Positions 17,056 through 25,616 are shown, counted from the first letter of the stretch. The stretch is DNA of 64,000 nt from Xylanimonas protaetiae (GCF_004135385.1 NZ_CP035493.1:1426001-1490000); one strand, 5' to 3'. Program-made: numbers and translations. The notes: generated by a model from the letters alone, not told the origin.

Positions 17056-17498
17056 CAGGCCGCCGCCTTCGGCTCGGGCGGCTTGGCCGACGGTGCCGGC
17101 TGGGCCGCGTGGTTCGGGGACGCGAACCCGTCGGCCCGGAAGGACCAGGCGAGGCGCGGGTTCTGTCCGTTGGTGTCGACGTACGGCATCGCCGTCAGCC
17201 CGACGAACTCCACCGGCGTCCACGGGAGCCCCGACGTGTTCTTCGGGGGGACCGGGATGACCTCGGCGGCAAACTTGACGACGACGCCGACGTTGCGGGC
17301 GCGGGCGTCCTCGTCGCCGTCGATCACGGTGCACTGCCAGATCGGCAGGCCCGTCTCCTTGTCGCGCTGCTGGGGACGGGAGCCGTCCTTGCGCTGCTCG
17401 ACCTGGAAGTCCGTGACCGGCTCGACGACACCGTGCAGGAAGGCCCCGTTGGGGAAGACCGCGGCGTGCGCGATCGGGAAGCGCCTTGCGATAGCCAT
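17055..17498 (-). CDS. Plasmid replication/integration/excision activator (Pra-like)
   Basis: A 147-residue protein from ATG 17498 (MAIARRFPIAHAAVFPNGAF). It matches the protein commonly annotated as replication, integration and excision activator in actinomycete elements: an N-terminal VFPNGAFL segment, KETGLPIWQCTVIDGDEDAR, then VPWTPVEF-type loop and PRLAWSFRADGF. In pSAM2 Pra is needed to switch on replication and transfer genes; whether this homologue does so is inferred. It heads the leftward operon, and its upstream region carries the inverted repeats listed below. Confidence 0.75.
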   Translation of the reverse strand: MAIARRFPIAHAAVFPNGAFLHGVVEPVTDFQVEQRKDGSRPQQRDKETGLPIWQCTVIDGDEDARARNVGVVVKFAAEVIPVPPKNTSGLPWTPVEFVGLTAMPYVDTNGQNPRLAWSFRADGFASPNHAAQPAPSAKPPEPKAAA

Positions 17499-17585
17499 GA
17501 TGATCTCCACTCGGTTGTGTCGCGTTCGGGCTGGTTGCCCAGAAACCACGACACATGGAGATGACAGGACGTCGTCACCACCTTG

Positions 17586-17626
17586 CGGGACGTTTAGGGA
17601 CGTCCTACCGTAGAAGAAACGTCCCG
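17586..17626. promoter_or_regulatory. Nested inverted repeats between pra-like and regulator genes
   Basis: CGGGACGTTT (17586-17595) and AAACGTCCCG (17617-17626) form a perfect 10-bp inverted repeat. Between them TAGGGACGTCCTA (17595-17607) is a near-palindrome of the same GGGACGT half site, and another AGGACGT copy lies just upstream. The block sits between divergent genes, immediately before the XRE regulator start, and is a likely operator for that regulator. Confidence 0.6.
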
Positions 17627-17647
17627 AGACGCCCCTGGGGGTGCGTG

Positions 17648-18391
17648 ATGACGCCGAACGAACGGCTGAGAGCCGCGATCACCGATGCAGGGCTGACCCT
17701 CGCGGCGTTCGGCGAGCAGGTCGGAGTGGACCCGAAGACCGTCGAACGGTGGATCACCAAAGACCGGATCCCGCACCGGACCCACCGCATGAAGGCGGCC
17801 CACATCCTCGGCAAGAGCGACGTGTTTCTCTGGCCCGCGACAGAGGCGGACCCGCGGACGCGCTCGGCGACGCGGGCCGAGTTCGTGGAGATGCTGCCCA
17901 GCCGGGCGTCGGTGCCCGTGTCGACGTGGGAGTCGCTCATCGACAACGCGACGGAGGCAATCGACCTGCTTGCGTTCGCGGGGAGCTTCTTGCACGACAG
18001 CATCCCGGAGTTCGCTGAGAGGCTCGCTGTCAGGGCTCGCGCCGGGGTGCGGGTGCGGTTGCTGTTCGGCGACCCGGACTCGGCAGCCGTCGCGCTCCGC
18101 GGAGAGGAGGAGGGGATCGGCGAGCTTATGGCCGCTCGGTGTCGGCTGACGTGGAACTACCTTGCGCCGCTGATGACCGGCGTTCCTGGGATCGAGGCGC
18201 GGAAGCACGGCAGCACGCTCTATGCGTCGCTGTTCCGGTTCGACGACGCGTTGCTGGTGAACCCACACGCCTTGGGCGCGCCGGCCGGGCACTCGCCAAT
18301 CCTGCACATCAACCGGATCCCTGGGGGGCGGTTGTTCGCGCACTACATGGAGTCGTTCGAGCAAACCTGGCAGGCGGCGTCAGCGCGCTGA
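17648..18391 (+). CDS. XRE-type regulator with C-terminal phospholipase-D-like domain
   Basis: A 247-residue protein; ATG 17648 preferred, GTG 17645 possible. Residues 1-60 form a lambda-repressor-type helix-turn-helix (LTLAAFGEQVGVDPKTVERW). The remainder begins with VSTWESLIDNATEAIDLLAF and contains LAVRARAGVRVRLLFGDPDS, a layout seen in the DUF5919 proteins of actinobacteria and reminiscent of one half of a PLD fold, though no clear HKD motif is present. It faces away from the transfer operon and probably represses it and itself through the inverted repeats upstream. Confidence 0.8.
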   Translation: MTPNERLRAAITDAGLTLAAFGEQVGVDPKTVERWITKDRIPHRTHRMKAAHILGKSDVFLWPATEADPRTRSATRAEFVEMLPSRASVPVSTWESLIDNATEAIDLLAFAGSFLHDSIPEFAERLAVRARAGVRVRLLFGDPDSAAVALRGEEEGIGELMAARCRLTWNYLAPLMTGVPGIEARKHGSTLYASLFRFDDALLVNPHALGAPAGHSPILHINRIPGGRLFAHYMESFEQTWQAASAR

Positions 18392-18422
18392 CGCGGAAGA
18401 AGATTCGACGTTCAGGTACAGA

Positions 18423-19754
18423 CTAGAGATCAAAACTGGCGAAGTCGAAGTCAAGCGGGTCCTGGATCGCAAGGTCGTTCGTCAGCACAGCAGCCGGGTC
18501 GCTCCATGGCCACACGGTCTGTCCGTGCCGACGGAAGAACAGGAACGAGTTGTCCGCCAGGAATAGCTTCCGACTTGAGCGGTTGTAGGTGAGAACCAAC
18601 GGATTGACCCCGATTTTGACCTGCAAGCGATCGATGCGATCGAGCGCCTGCGTAAGGTCTGATGCACGGATTCCGCTACCTCCCTCTTGCGCGGAAATGC
18701 GCTGCAACAGCACGGCGGAGTCAATCCCGGCGAGTAACTCGCTGTCTGTCGCATCGGTGACCGCTTCGAGCAAGTGCCGGTACACCTCGAGGCCCGACGA
18801 AAGTCGTCGCATTCCGCGTACGAAGTTGTCGGCGAACGCCTGATAGCGTCCCGCCATCTCGCCGGCGACTTCGGACAGCGCCATCGTGAGTGATCTCCCG
18901 GCGTCGAGAACGCGGTCGGCACCACGTGGCAGCGTCTGTACGACACTCTCCTTCTCGCAGAACCGTGCGGCAATTCGGTGTAGGAGCCCGACGTTGCCGA
19001 ACGCCTCCTTGACGATTGAAGCGCGCAGGTCATCACTGAACGAGATGTTCAGAGCATTTGCGCCCTGAACCAGCACCTGCTCCAGTTCAGCGTCATTCCA
19101 GGTCAGATGGATGTCATCGACGCGGCCCTCGAGGTCGCCGTTGTAGTACGTCAGCAGGTGGTCTCTAGGCCACACGCCGATAACAACCACAAACAGGCCG
19201 TATTCGCCCATCGCCTTGAGCATGAATGCCAGGGTTCTCTGTGCGGCTTCGTCGATGTAGTGGAAGTCTTCCAGGACGAGTCTGCGACCAGACATGCTAA
19301 TTGTGCTTGACACCCATGAGAGGTCTGCCGCGGTCGTTCCGATCGGTGCTAACTCGGTCTCGCTCGATGTGGCGATGGATCCGCTCGCTCCGACCTGCGC
19401 CTTGGCCTTTGCCAGAATCTTCCCGAGTTCGACGTTGCCCTCAAAGTTGAGCGTCCCTGTGAGCTCCCGCGTCTTCGTCATCGACAAGGTAGCGCTCACG
19501 CCCAGGCGCCCCAGGGCTTCCTTGAGCAGTGAGTCTGGCGTTGAATGAGGCGTGCACTGAATCACGACCGCCTGATCGTCGGGAAGCACCTTCGAGCGCA
19601 GCCAAGACTTTCCTTGCTTGCTACCCCCATGTACCGCGACATGCCGGTTGGCCGCGACAGAGTTGGTGAACCGCGAGTCAAGTTGGCCACGGTCGACGTA
19701 TGACGGGCTCTCAACAGCAGCACCGATCCCGAAGACATCGCCCAAGGAAGCCAT
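18423..19754 (-). CDS. P-loop ATPase, possible defence-associated AAA protein
   Basis: A 443-residue protein; the ATG at 19754 (MASLGDVFGIG) is taken because earlier in-frame starts fall in the intergenic region. Walker A is HGGSKQGKSWL near residue 53 and a Walker B with hydrophobic lead RRLVLEDFHYIDE near 165, followed by a sensor-like VVVIGVWPRDHL. The middle and C-terminus are helical; there is no recognisable effector or membrane domain. The composition is less GC-rich than the host genes, consistent with recent transfer. It resembles STAND/AAA proteins of defence islands, but no specific family is assigned. Confidence 0.75.
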   Translation of the reverse strand: MASLGDVFGIGAAVESPSYVDRGQLDSRFTNSVAANRHVAVHGGSKQGKSWLRSKVLPDDQAVVIQCTPHSTPDSLLKEALGRLGVSATLSMTKTRELTGTLNFEGNVELGKILAKAKAQVGASGSIATSSETELAPIGTTAADLSWVSSTISMSGRRLVLEDFHYIDEAAQRTLAFMLKAMGEYGLFVVVIGVWPRDHLLTYYNGDLEGRVDDIHLTWNDAELEQVLVQGANALNISFSDDLRASIVKEAFGNVGLLHRIAARFCEKESVVQTLPRGADRVLDAGRSLTMALSEVAGEMAGRYQAFADNFVRGMRRLSSGLEVYRHLLEAVTDATDSELLAGIDSAVLLQRISAQEGGSGIRASDLTQALDRIDRLQVKIGVNPLVLTYNRSSRKLFLADNSFLFFRRHGQTVWPWSDPAAVLTNDLAIQDPLDFDFASFDL

Positions 19755-19857
19755 GGGCGGAGCGTAGCCCCAGGTGGGGGCCGTCGTCGCGGAGAGTGGG
19801 GCGCATCTCGGCTCTGACTTCCGCCGCACCGGTGGGGGCCTCCCGTACCCTCGAAGC

Positions 19858-20328
19858 ATGGCCCGCATCGACTACATCGATGATCCCAACGCCCCGGCGA
19901 TCAACTCCGTGGTGCCGTCTGTCGTCGCGATCGTCCAGGACGACGACGGCCGCGTCCTCATGATCCACAAGACCGACAACGGGAAGTGGGCACTCCCCGG
20001 CGGTGGCCACGAGCCTGGCGAGAGCATCGCCGACACCGTGATCCGCGAGGTCAAGGAAGAGACCGGCTACGACGTCGAGGTCGACACCATCACGGGGACG
20101 TACACCAACCCGCATCACGTCATGGCGTACGACGACGGCGAGGTCCGCCAGCAGTTCTCGATCGCGTTCCGGGCGCGGCTCATTGGGGGAGAGAAGCGGA
20201 CCAGTTCGGAGAGCGACGTCGTCGAGTGGCTCGAACCTGGCCAGATCGACGAGCTCGAGCTCCACCCGTCGATGCGCCTACGGCTCGAGCACGCGCTCCG
20301 CTACTCCGGCCGGCCAGTCATCGGGTAG
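19858..20328 (+). CDS. Nudix hydrolase
   Basis: A 156-residue Nudix protein from ATG 19858. The full Nudix box is present: GGGHEPGESIADTVIREVKE continuing into ETGYD, with the REVKEE metal ligands. Family members hydrolyse nucleoside diphosphates linked to another group. In pSAM2 the immunity factor Pif, which blocks transfer between element-carrying strains, has a Nudix motif, so an immunity or dormancy role in this AICE is a reasonable inference. It is convergent with, and overlaps by 51 bases, the HD protein gene. Confidence 0.9.
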   Translation: MARIDYIDDPNAPAINSVVPSVVAIVQDDDGRVLMIHKTDNGKWALPGGGHEPGESIADTVIREVKEETGYDVEVDTITGTYTNPHHVMAYDDGEVRQQFSIAFRARLIGGEKRTSSESDVVEWLEPGQIDELELHPSMRLRLEHALRYSGRPVIG

Positions 20329-20856
20329 ACCGAGCCGTCGTCGCGCGCGTCGTGCCGACGCAAGGAGCTCATCACGGGACCGTGTGACCGCGCGGTGAAC
20401 CGGGTTCGACGTGGGGTACCGGCCCAGGATCTCCTCGACACGCGTTTCCGGGTCCGTCGGGGACCCGTCGGGACCTGTCGTGAGGTCGAGCAGAGTCAAG
20501 GCGTCGAGGTTGTCAGGGTCCGGCGTTGGCATCTCCGCAAGACTGCCGAGCAGTCCACGCTCCTCGGCCTCGAACGATGCGCCGGTGTGGAACGCGACGA
20601 GTCCAACGACCTCATCGTCAGCACCCTCCTCAACGAGGAAGACAGCGCCGTCGAGGGGATGGAACCCGGTCATCATCAGTTCTTCCGCGTAGCCCAGGTC
20701 GTGCAGCCATGCTGCGGCCACGACGTCAGGGGAGATCAGGCCCGCCGAGCCGAGCTCGTTGGCGCGCTGGCCTACCGCTTGGACATGACGCCAGCGACGG
20801 CCGAGCCCTGACAGGTACTCGACCGCGATCTTGGGTGCCAAGTCGCGACGCCACAT
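20278..20856 (-). CDS. HD-domain phosphohydrolase-like protein
   Basis: A 192-residue protein, starting at ATG 20856 (MWRRDLAPKIAVEYL). Metal ligands of the HD fold are visible as RWRHVQAV (first His), AAWLHDLGYA (HD) and a later GFHPLDGAVFL; LVAFHTG follows. Proteins of this short type with the RWxH...HDxGY order are common beside tRNA-integrated actinomycete elements, often next to Nudix genes as here. Substrate unknown; nucleotides are likely from the family. Confidence 0.82.
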   Translation of the reverse strand: MWRRDLAPKIAVEYLSGLGRRWRHVQAVGQRANELGSAGLISPDVVAAAWLHDLGYAEELMMTGFHPLDGAVFLVEEGADDEVVGLVAFHTGASFEAEERGLLGSLAEMPTPDPDNLDALTLLDLTTGPDGSPTDPETRVEEILGRYPTSNPVHRAVTRSRDELLASARRARRRLGLPDDWPAGVAERVLEP

Positions 20857-21021
20857 GGGTCCATCGTCACTCAGGTCGGCCGTCGGGCTTGGGGCGGTGA
20901 GACCACGTGGAAGCCTGTGTCGCCGTTCCACTGGTGGCCCGCCGCACGGAAGGTCGCTCGTCACAGGAGCTCACGCGCTGATCGATCGACGCGTCGCTAG
21001 GATCCGGCATGGCACGAGACG

Positions 21022-21303
21022 TCAGACCCTTCGCGTGAGCATGGCGAAGATCCCCACGCATACCGCGACGAGCGCCTGAATGAGCCAGAACGTGAGCTTC
21101 ACAAACAAGACCAGAAGCCACACCATGAGCCGGACGAGCATGACAATGAGGTCGATGAAGAGTCCGATCACGGGCGCGACCGTATCGGTCTGCGGTGTCA
21201 GCGCGGGCTCGTTCGACGGGTGAATTGCCTGCTCAGCAGCGATTTCGCCCGATGCAGATCCCAATGGAAACCACGCTCGTCGCCGGGGATCAATAGGGTC
21301 CAC
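21022..21303 (-). CDS. Small membrane protein
   Basis: A possible 93-residue protein starting at GTG 21303. The first 45 residues are polar; the rest is one long hydrophobic block (FIDLIVMLVRLMVWLLVLFV then a second LIQALVAVCVGIFAML) that would make two close membrane helices. No good ribosome site is visible and the start lies only two bases from the divergent gene, so a shorter start is possible. Small hydrophobic spread-like proteins are common in AICEs, but no family can be named. Confidence 0.45.
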   Translation of the reverse strand: MDPIDPRRRAWFPLGSASGEIAAEQAIHPSNEPALTPQTDTVAPVIGLFIDLIVMLVRLMVWLLVLFVKLTFWLIQALVAVCVGIFAMLTRRV

Positions 21304-21305
21304 GC

Positions 21306-22436
21306 ATGTCGATGACGCAGGCCCTCGATGCCTTCATGAAGTCCTCCCTCATGCGAGAGCTTGGGCAAGGTGTCGTAGCCGCGCGTCCCGACCTTCGCGA
21401 CGCGGTGACGGTCGCTGGCAGGTCGCAGTCACTGCTCAAAGTGGACACCGGCGGAGACCACGGAGTCGCGGTAGGGCTTGGGATCGAGTCTCCCGGTGGA
21501 TGCCGCGCGTGGCTGATCGCAGGCCAGGGGTACGACGGTGATATCCGCACGTACTGGAGTCCAGCGCTTCCGCAGTCCGCGATCGTCGAGGCGGTCCTTG
21601 CGACGCTTGACCATGTCGATCCCACGACGCACCGTGTCTCGCCACTGACCAGCCCGGTGAGATGGGCAGAACCCGAGCACGGTCCTGCGACGGACCTCGC
21701 TGACGCGCTCGACGCTCGAGGAGTGAGGGTCACCAACGTGATCGGTGTCAACCGACTCGCGCAGCAACGCCGCGGAGGCCAGCTCGTCAACATCGAGGTG
21801 CCAGCGGCAGTTGGTCACGCGGTCGAGATCCAGTGCCAGTGGGGGAGTCCGACGATCGCGCTCCGTGCTGGGCTGGGCTGGGTCATGGAGACCCCGGGGA
21901 ACTACCGGTTCGGGCGCCTCCCGGACAGGTGGCCCCTGCCGGACCGCTTCACCGTCCCGCTGCTTGACCGTCGGCCGATTCCAGCGTTCGGGTCGATCGA
22001 CGCGCTGGCCGACGTCGTGGTCGAGCGGGCGCGCCTGTCGGAGGATGACTACTGGGAAGAACACCTCGGGCAGGTGCCCCTCGTCTCACTGCCGATTCGC
22101 CACGCCCTCACAACCCTTGGGTCTTGGGGCCTGCGCGGAGCCGGCCGGTACAACCACCCAGACGAGGGCATCCGCGAGCTCCCGGATGCCGTCGTCCTCT
22201 CCTTCGAGGGCGAGAAGCCTGTTGGCAAGCCAGCGCTGCTTCGCCGGCTCGGTGAGATCTTCGGGGTACAGAAGCCGGTCATCGTCGTGGCCGAGAGCGG
22301 CTACTCGCGTGACGCAAAGAACCTCGCTGAGTCGCGGGGGCTGCTGCTGTTCACGTACAGCGACCGTCTCGGACTCCTTCCGCACACCACGGCGGCATCG
22401 GCCGTCTCGATTCACCCGGTGTCAGAGGACTGGTGA
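21306..22436 (+). CDS. Hypothetical protein with possible Mrr-like nuclease fold at C-terminus
   Basis: A 376-residue soluble protein. Most of it is not recognisable. The last 85 residues (VVLSFEGEKPVGKPALLRRL, then PVIVVAESGYSRDAKNLAES and a final LLLFTYSDRLGLL) resemble the C-terminal half of Mrr-type restriction-endonuclease-like domains, where an E-x-K pair precedes a strand and a segment of the type SGFTxxAxxxAE. If so, EGEK would carry catalytic residues. This is a weak structural guess. The gene starts a short rightward cargo stretch with a GIY-YIG gene downstream. Confidence 0.6.
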   Translation: MSMTQALDAFMKSSLMRELGQGVVAARPDLRDAVTVAGRSQSLLKVDTGGDHGVAVGLGIESPGGCRAWLIAGQGYDGDIRTYWSPALPQSAIVEAVLATLDHVDPTTHRVSPLTSPVRWAEPEHGPATDLADALDARGVRVTNVIGVNRLAQQRRGGQLVNIEVPAAVGHAVEIQCQWGSPTIALRAGLGWVMETPGNYRFGRLPDRWPLPDRFTVPLLDRRPIPAFGSIDALADVVVERARLSEDDYWEEHLGQVPLVSLPIRHALTTLGSWGLRGAGRYNHPDEGIRELPDAVVLSFEGEKPVGKPALLRRLGEIFGVQKPVIVVAESGYSRDAKNLAESRGLLLFTYSDRLGLLPHTTAASAVSIHPVSEDW

Positions 22437-22750
22437 CGTCTCTTCTGGAGCGACCGGGCGCGAGCTCGGCCGATTCCCGTCGCCCAGTCCGATGCGGGAC
22501 GCCGGCGCGACGAAGCGCAGGTCAAGGGTTCGGGACGGAGCTCGAAGCGTTCTTCGCGTCGGAGAACGATGTGTGGGACTGCGAATCACCCGCCATCTGG
22601 CCGGGCGGGTCAGTGGCCGTTCGTAGACTCGCGGGAAGGCTGCTGCCAGGGCAAACAGAGGGACAACGACGTTGATCACACGGCAAGAGATGGAAGCTCG
22701 ACTGTGGGACGCCGCCGACGAGGCGCGCGTTGCGAGGGTGGTGGCCTGAG
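22437..22750. other. Intergenic stretch with a possible gene remnant
   Basis: No convincing full gene is seen. A GTG at 22433 overlapping the previous stop opens an 80-codon frame without recognisable features. Near the end, a TTG at 22672, preceded by GAGGG, begins MITRQEMEARLWDAADEA and stops at 22749; this looks like the first residues of an N-6 DNA methylase (HsdM-like) and could be what remains after a deletion. Weak evidence. Confidence 0.35.
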
Positions 22751-23596
22751 GTGGCTGATCCGCACGCCGATCTTCTCCCATTGCAGGTGCTTCTGCCCGA
22801 GACTGCGGCCGATCCGGTGGTCGTCTACGACCCGAGTGCAGCCCTCCGCTTCGCCGTCGTCGAGCGCGCCGGTATCGGACGGCTCGGCGCAGAGTGGGAT
22901 CAGCCCGGCAACTACATCCTTCTCGACCCACGCGATGTGGACGGGTTCTTCGGAACATATGTCGGGAAAGCGGCACCCGGCGGCGTGCGATCACGTCTGA
23001 TGTCCCACATCAAGACGAAGGACCACTGGACCCGAGCGGTCGTCATCCAGCGGGACACGACCTTGGGGTTCAACTCTGCTCAGGTCGGATGGCTCGAGGG
23101 ACGGCTGTACGACTTGATGTACGCCGCTGAGTTTGCGCGACTGCACAACCTGAACCGGCCGAGCGACGAGACGCTGCCATTGTTCGACCGCAACATGCTC
23201 GAGCAGACGATCCTGCCAATCCGGCGGCTACTGCGGCTGCTCGGCTACGACCCTGCGCCGGCGGACGAGTCTGCCCCTTCGGACGAGCGGACTCCGCGTC
23301 AGCCGTCAGGTAAGCGGTACTTCGGCGTGGCACTCGTTGACCTTGTGGCGGCTGGCGTCTTGACGGTTGGGACGCGGCTCGTGTCTACGAACGGTGCCTG
23401 GCCTGCCGACGCGGTTGTCGTTCCTGGTGGCATTGAGTTCGCGGGCGTCGTCTACCCAAGCCCGTCGGCCGCGGCTGGGGCGGCAAAGGAGGGCGGTGCC
23501 GCCAACGGATGGGATTTCTGGGCGATCGAGTCGGAGACCGGCAAGGTGCCCTTGTCGACCGTCCGAGCCCAGCACAACGCGACGCCGATCCCGTAG
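22751..23596 (+). CDS. GIY-YIG-type nuclease-like protein with DUF4357-like C-terminus
   Basis: About 281 residues from GTG 22751 (TTG 22730 is an alternative). The first half carries a GIY-YIG-like core: GNYILLDP, then GFFGTYVGKAAPGGVRSRLM, basic IKTKDHW and AQVGWLEGRLYDLM with the conserved Glu. The C-terminal 85 residues (KRYFGVALVDLVAAGVLTVG ending NGWDFWAIE) resemble DUF4357, a small domain often fused to GIY-YIG proteins. Such proteins are frequent companions of restriction systems. No catalytic activity can be proven from sequence. Confidence 0.7.
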   Translation: MADPHADLLPLQVLLPETAADPVVVYDPSAALRFAVVERAGIGRLGAEWDQPGNYILLDPRDVDGFFGTYVGKAAPGGVRSRLMSHIKTKDHWTRAVVIQRDTTLGFNSAQVGWLEGRLYDLMYAAEFARLHNLNRPSDETLPLFDRNMLEQTILPIRRLLRLLGYDPAPADESAPSDERTPRQPSGKRYFGVALVDLVAAGVLTVGTRLVSTNGAWPADAVVVPGGIEFAGVVYPSPSAAAGAAKEGGAANGWDFWAIESETGKVPLSTVRAQHNATPIP

Positions 23597-23660
23597 GGGC
23601 CGAGGAACCGCCTCCCATCCGGGCTGTCGGCATGCCAAACTCCCGTCTCCTACGCGAGCC

Positions 23661-24041
23661 TCAGGCGTAGGCAAGCAACCGGTGCAGCGCGATCGTTCGC
23701 ACACTCTCCTGGAGTTCCTCGTAGTAGCTGAGCTGGTGGAGCCACCAGTGCGACGGCGGGACGGCCTGGACGCAGATGTCGCCGTCGACGCTGATGGGTT
23801 CGGAGACGCCGACGAACCAGAACCACTGCCCTGACGCGTTGCGGACGCGCAACGTTCGGCCCGTCAGCGAGCCAGCCTCGCGGGCGGCGACAGGGTGGAG
23901 CACCGGAGGCTGGGCGGCGTCCGCGCGAACCCGGTCGAGCCACGATCGAGCACCATCATCAGGATCCGAAGCGGCGGCCTCAGCATCAGGCGCCACCGCG
24001 TCCTGGTACACCCACGCGTACTCGACGGGCCACCACTGCAT
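23661..24041 (-). CDS. AICE hypothetical protein, start uncertain
   Basis: A 126-residue soluble protein (MQWWPVEYAWVYQ...) rich in Trp, with strand-like segments such as LRVRNASGQWFWFVGVSEPI and a helical C-terminus. No ribosome site precedes ATG 24041. An ATG at 24085, two bases after the stop of the upstream gene, opens MRLPDDDEIYDVDQ in another frame and runs into the same point; one extra base near 24045 would fuse the two into a 140-residue protein. The coupling to the neighbour favours the longer form. Function unknown. Confidence 0.65.
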   Translation of the reverse strand: MQWWPVEYAWVYQDAVAPDAEAAASDPDDGARSWLDRVRADAAQPPVLHPVAAREAGSLTGRTLRVRNASGQWFWFVGVSEPISVDGDICVQAVPPSHWWLHQLSYYEELQESVRTIALHRLLAYA

Positions 24042-24087
24042 GTCTGGTCGACGTCGTAGATCTCGTCGTCGTCCGGCAGACGCATGA

Positions 24088-24315
24088 TCAGGCGCCCTTG
24101 ATCAGGCCGAGCAGCCAGCGGCCGGCGTCGTCGTAGCTGCCCGTGACGACCAGCGCGAGGAACAGGACGCCGATCAGCGTCACGCCGAACTTCGTGACTG
24201 CCTTGGAGATGTTGCCGGCGTTACCGGCCCACAGGATGCCGATCGCGATGACGATCAGGATGAGCGGAACCACGTTGTCCTGGATCCACTGAGCGATGCC
24301 GCCAGTACCGAACAT
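24088..24315 (-). CDS. Small two-helix membrane protein of the AICE
   Basis: A 75-residue protein from ATG 24315 with a strong AAGGAG ribosome site. It has two clear membrane helices (VVPLILIVIAIGILWAGN and FGVTLIGVLFLALVVTG) separated by a short basic loop (ISKAVTK), the size and shape of VirB2/TrbC-like or spread-type proteins of conjugative elements. No sequence family can be named with certainty. It heads a leftward two-gene unit preceded by the CGTACAACG motif. Confidence 0.8.
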   Translation of the reverse strand: MFGTGGIAQWIQDNVVPLILIVIAIGILWAGNAGNISKAVTKFGVTLIGVLFLALVVTGSYDDAGRWLLGLIKGA

Positions 24316-24698
24316 GAGGTGCTCCTTCGTCGAACGTTGCCGTACAACGGATTACACTTTACACCCCTCGATCCGCGCGGGATAGCCCGGGTTCGGGTTG
24401 GTTGGGATGAGGTGTCGTCCGGCCCCGAACTCGGGACGTTGGGGTCACCGAGCTCGGGGGAATGAAGCAATCTGGTGTTGTCCCAGAACGTGGCGGTGTC
24501 CGCCGGTGCGCCGCTTGGCGGCGTGCTCACTTCACACTCACTTCAGCGCATGGGGTGGGCGTGGTGGCGGCGGCGCGCCGTGGGTGGAGATGAACGCTTG
24601 GTTACGCGTCGGGGTGCTGTGCGAGGAAGGCGCGGGCCTGTGGCGGCGCGGTTCTCGCGGGTTTGGAGCGGTCGCGCGTCTGAGCGACACCGGGCAGT
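24316..24698. other. Non-coding stretch with a leftward promoter region
   Basis: The left part is the promoter region of the small membrane gene, including the 17-bp motif at 24341-24357 and an unusually AT-rich TTACACTTTACAC. The remaining 300 bases contain no believable ORF in either strand; short open frames here are Arg/Gly-rich shadows. Confidence 0.6.
24341..24357. repeat. Operator-like motif CGTACAACGGATTACAC
   Basis: A 17-bp sequence found again with 15 matches at 37638-37654 (CGTACAACGCGTTACAC), near the right end of the element. The second copy is a partial palindrome around AACGCGTT. One copy lies just upstream of the small membrane gene, as expected for a repressor site. Confidence 0.5.
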
Positions 24699-25616
24699 TC
24701 AGAGCTCGAACCGCGCGGGCAGCCCCAACACCTGGCGCCCCCCGTTGACGGCGAGCATCGCTGCGGTCGCATGATCGAACCGGAGGACATGCATCGCGAT
24801 CATGAGATGAGCGTTATCGCGATCTGCCGAGCCCCCGTCAGCCTTGCGTTCCAGAGAGGTCAGGGCGTAGGAGATCGGCATCTGCGTCTCGTCTGTCACC
24901 GTCTCAAGGAGTTCTCGGCATAAGGACAGCACGAGGTCGGCTCCCTCGCCGATCCGCTCTTCGTTGTGCACGAGGATCTCGGCGATTGCCTGCTCGCAGC
25001 CTCGCAAGGCATCGTCGACTATGGCGAGGCAGTCTCGTCCTTCCGCGAGCAGCCTCATCGAACCGTGAGACCACCCGCGGCCGAGCCTGCTCGCCTGGGC
25101 GGGGTCCAGTTGCCACCGAAGCTCGTGCCCGTTGGGAGTGGCGGCGTGAGCATTGACTTTCGAGATGTTCAGCGGGTTCATATGGTGTTGAGCCTCGTTG
25201 CGCCACTCCCACGCGAAACGGAACGAGTCGTGCTCCCCGTACAGCCTGCTGAACGTCGACTTCGCGTGGTCGCCTGCTTCCGAGCCGAGCACACTTTCGA
25301 CCTCACGCTCAGTCCGACGACGGCACATCGCAAGGTGAACTAGCCACTCATCGAGTGCCATTGCCCAGTCAGTGCGTACGTCCGGATCGTTCGCGTGAAT
25401 CGATGGGTTGGCGAGCACGTGGCTCACAACCCGTGAAAGACGGTCTCGGGCGCGCACCAAAGGCCCTATGAGGGTCTGCCCGCGAACAGTCGCAAGCATC
25501 GCGCCTGCGGCTGAAACTCGATCGACGTCGACCGCGTCGATGCTCCGACCTTGGGTGAACTTGCTGCCGCGTGGCTGCGCTTGCTCGATCAAGGTCAGGT
25601 GCCAGTGTTCGTCCAC
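24699..25616 (-). CDS. Hypothetical helical protein
   Basis: About 305 residues from GTG 25616 (an upstream start at 25649 is possible). Mostly alpha-helical by composition, with a basic/acidic patch CRRRTEREVESVLGSEAGDH and a second helical half ending GRQVLGLPARFEL. No membrane helix, Cys cluster or nucleotide motif is seen. I do not recognise the family. It is separated by 51 bases from the HTH gene upstream and probably shares its transcript. Confidence 0.65.
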   Translation of the reverse strand: MDEHWHLTLIEQAQPRGSKFTQGRSIDAVDVDRVSAAGAMLATVRGQTLIGPLVRARDRLSRVVSHVLANPSIHANDPDVRTDWAMALDEWLVHLAMCRRRTEREVESVLGSEAGDHAKSTFSRLYGEHDSFRFAWEWRNEAQHHMNPLNISKVNAHAATPNGHELRWQLDPAQASRLGRGWSHGSMRLLAEGRDCLAIVDDALRGCEQAIAEILVHNEERIGEGADLVLSLCRELLETVTDETQMPISYALTSLERKADGGSADRDNAHLMIAMHVLRFDHATAAMLAVNGGRQVLGLPARFEL

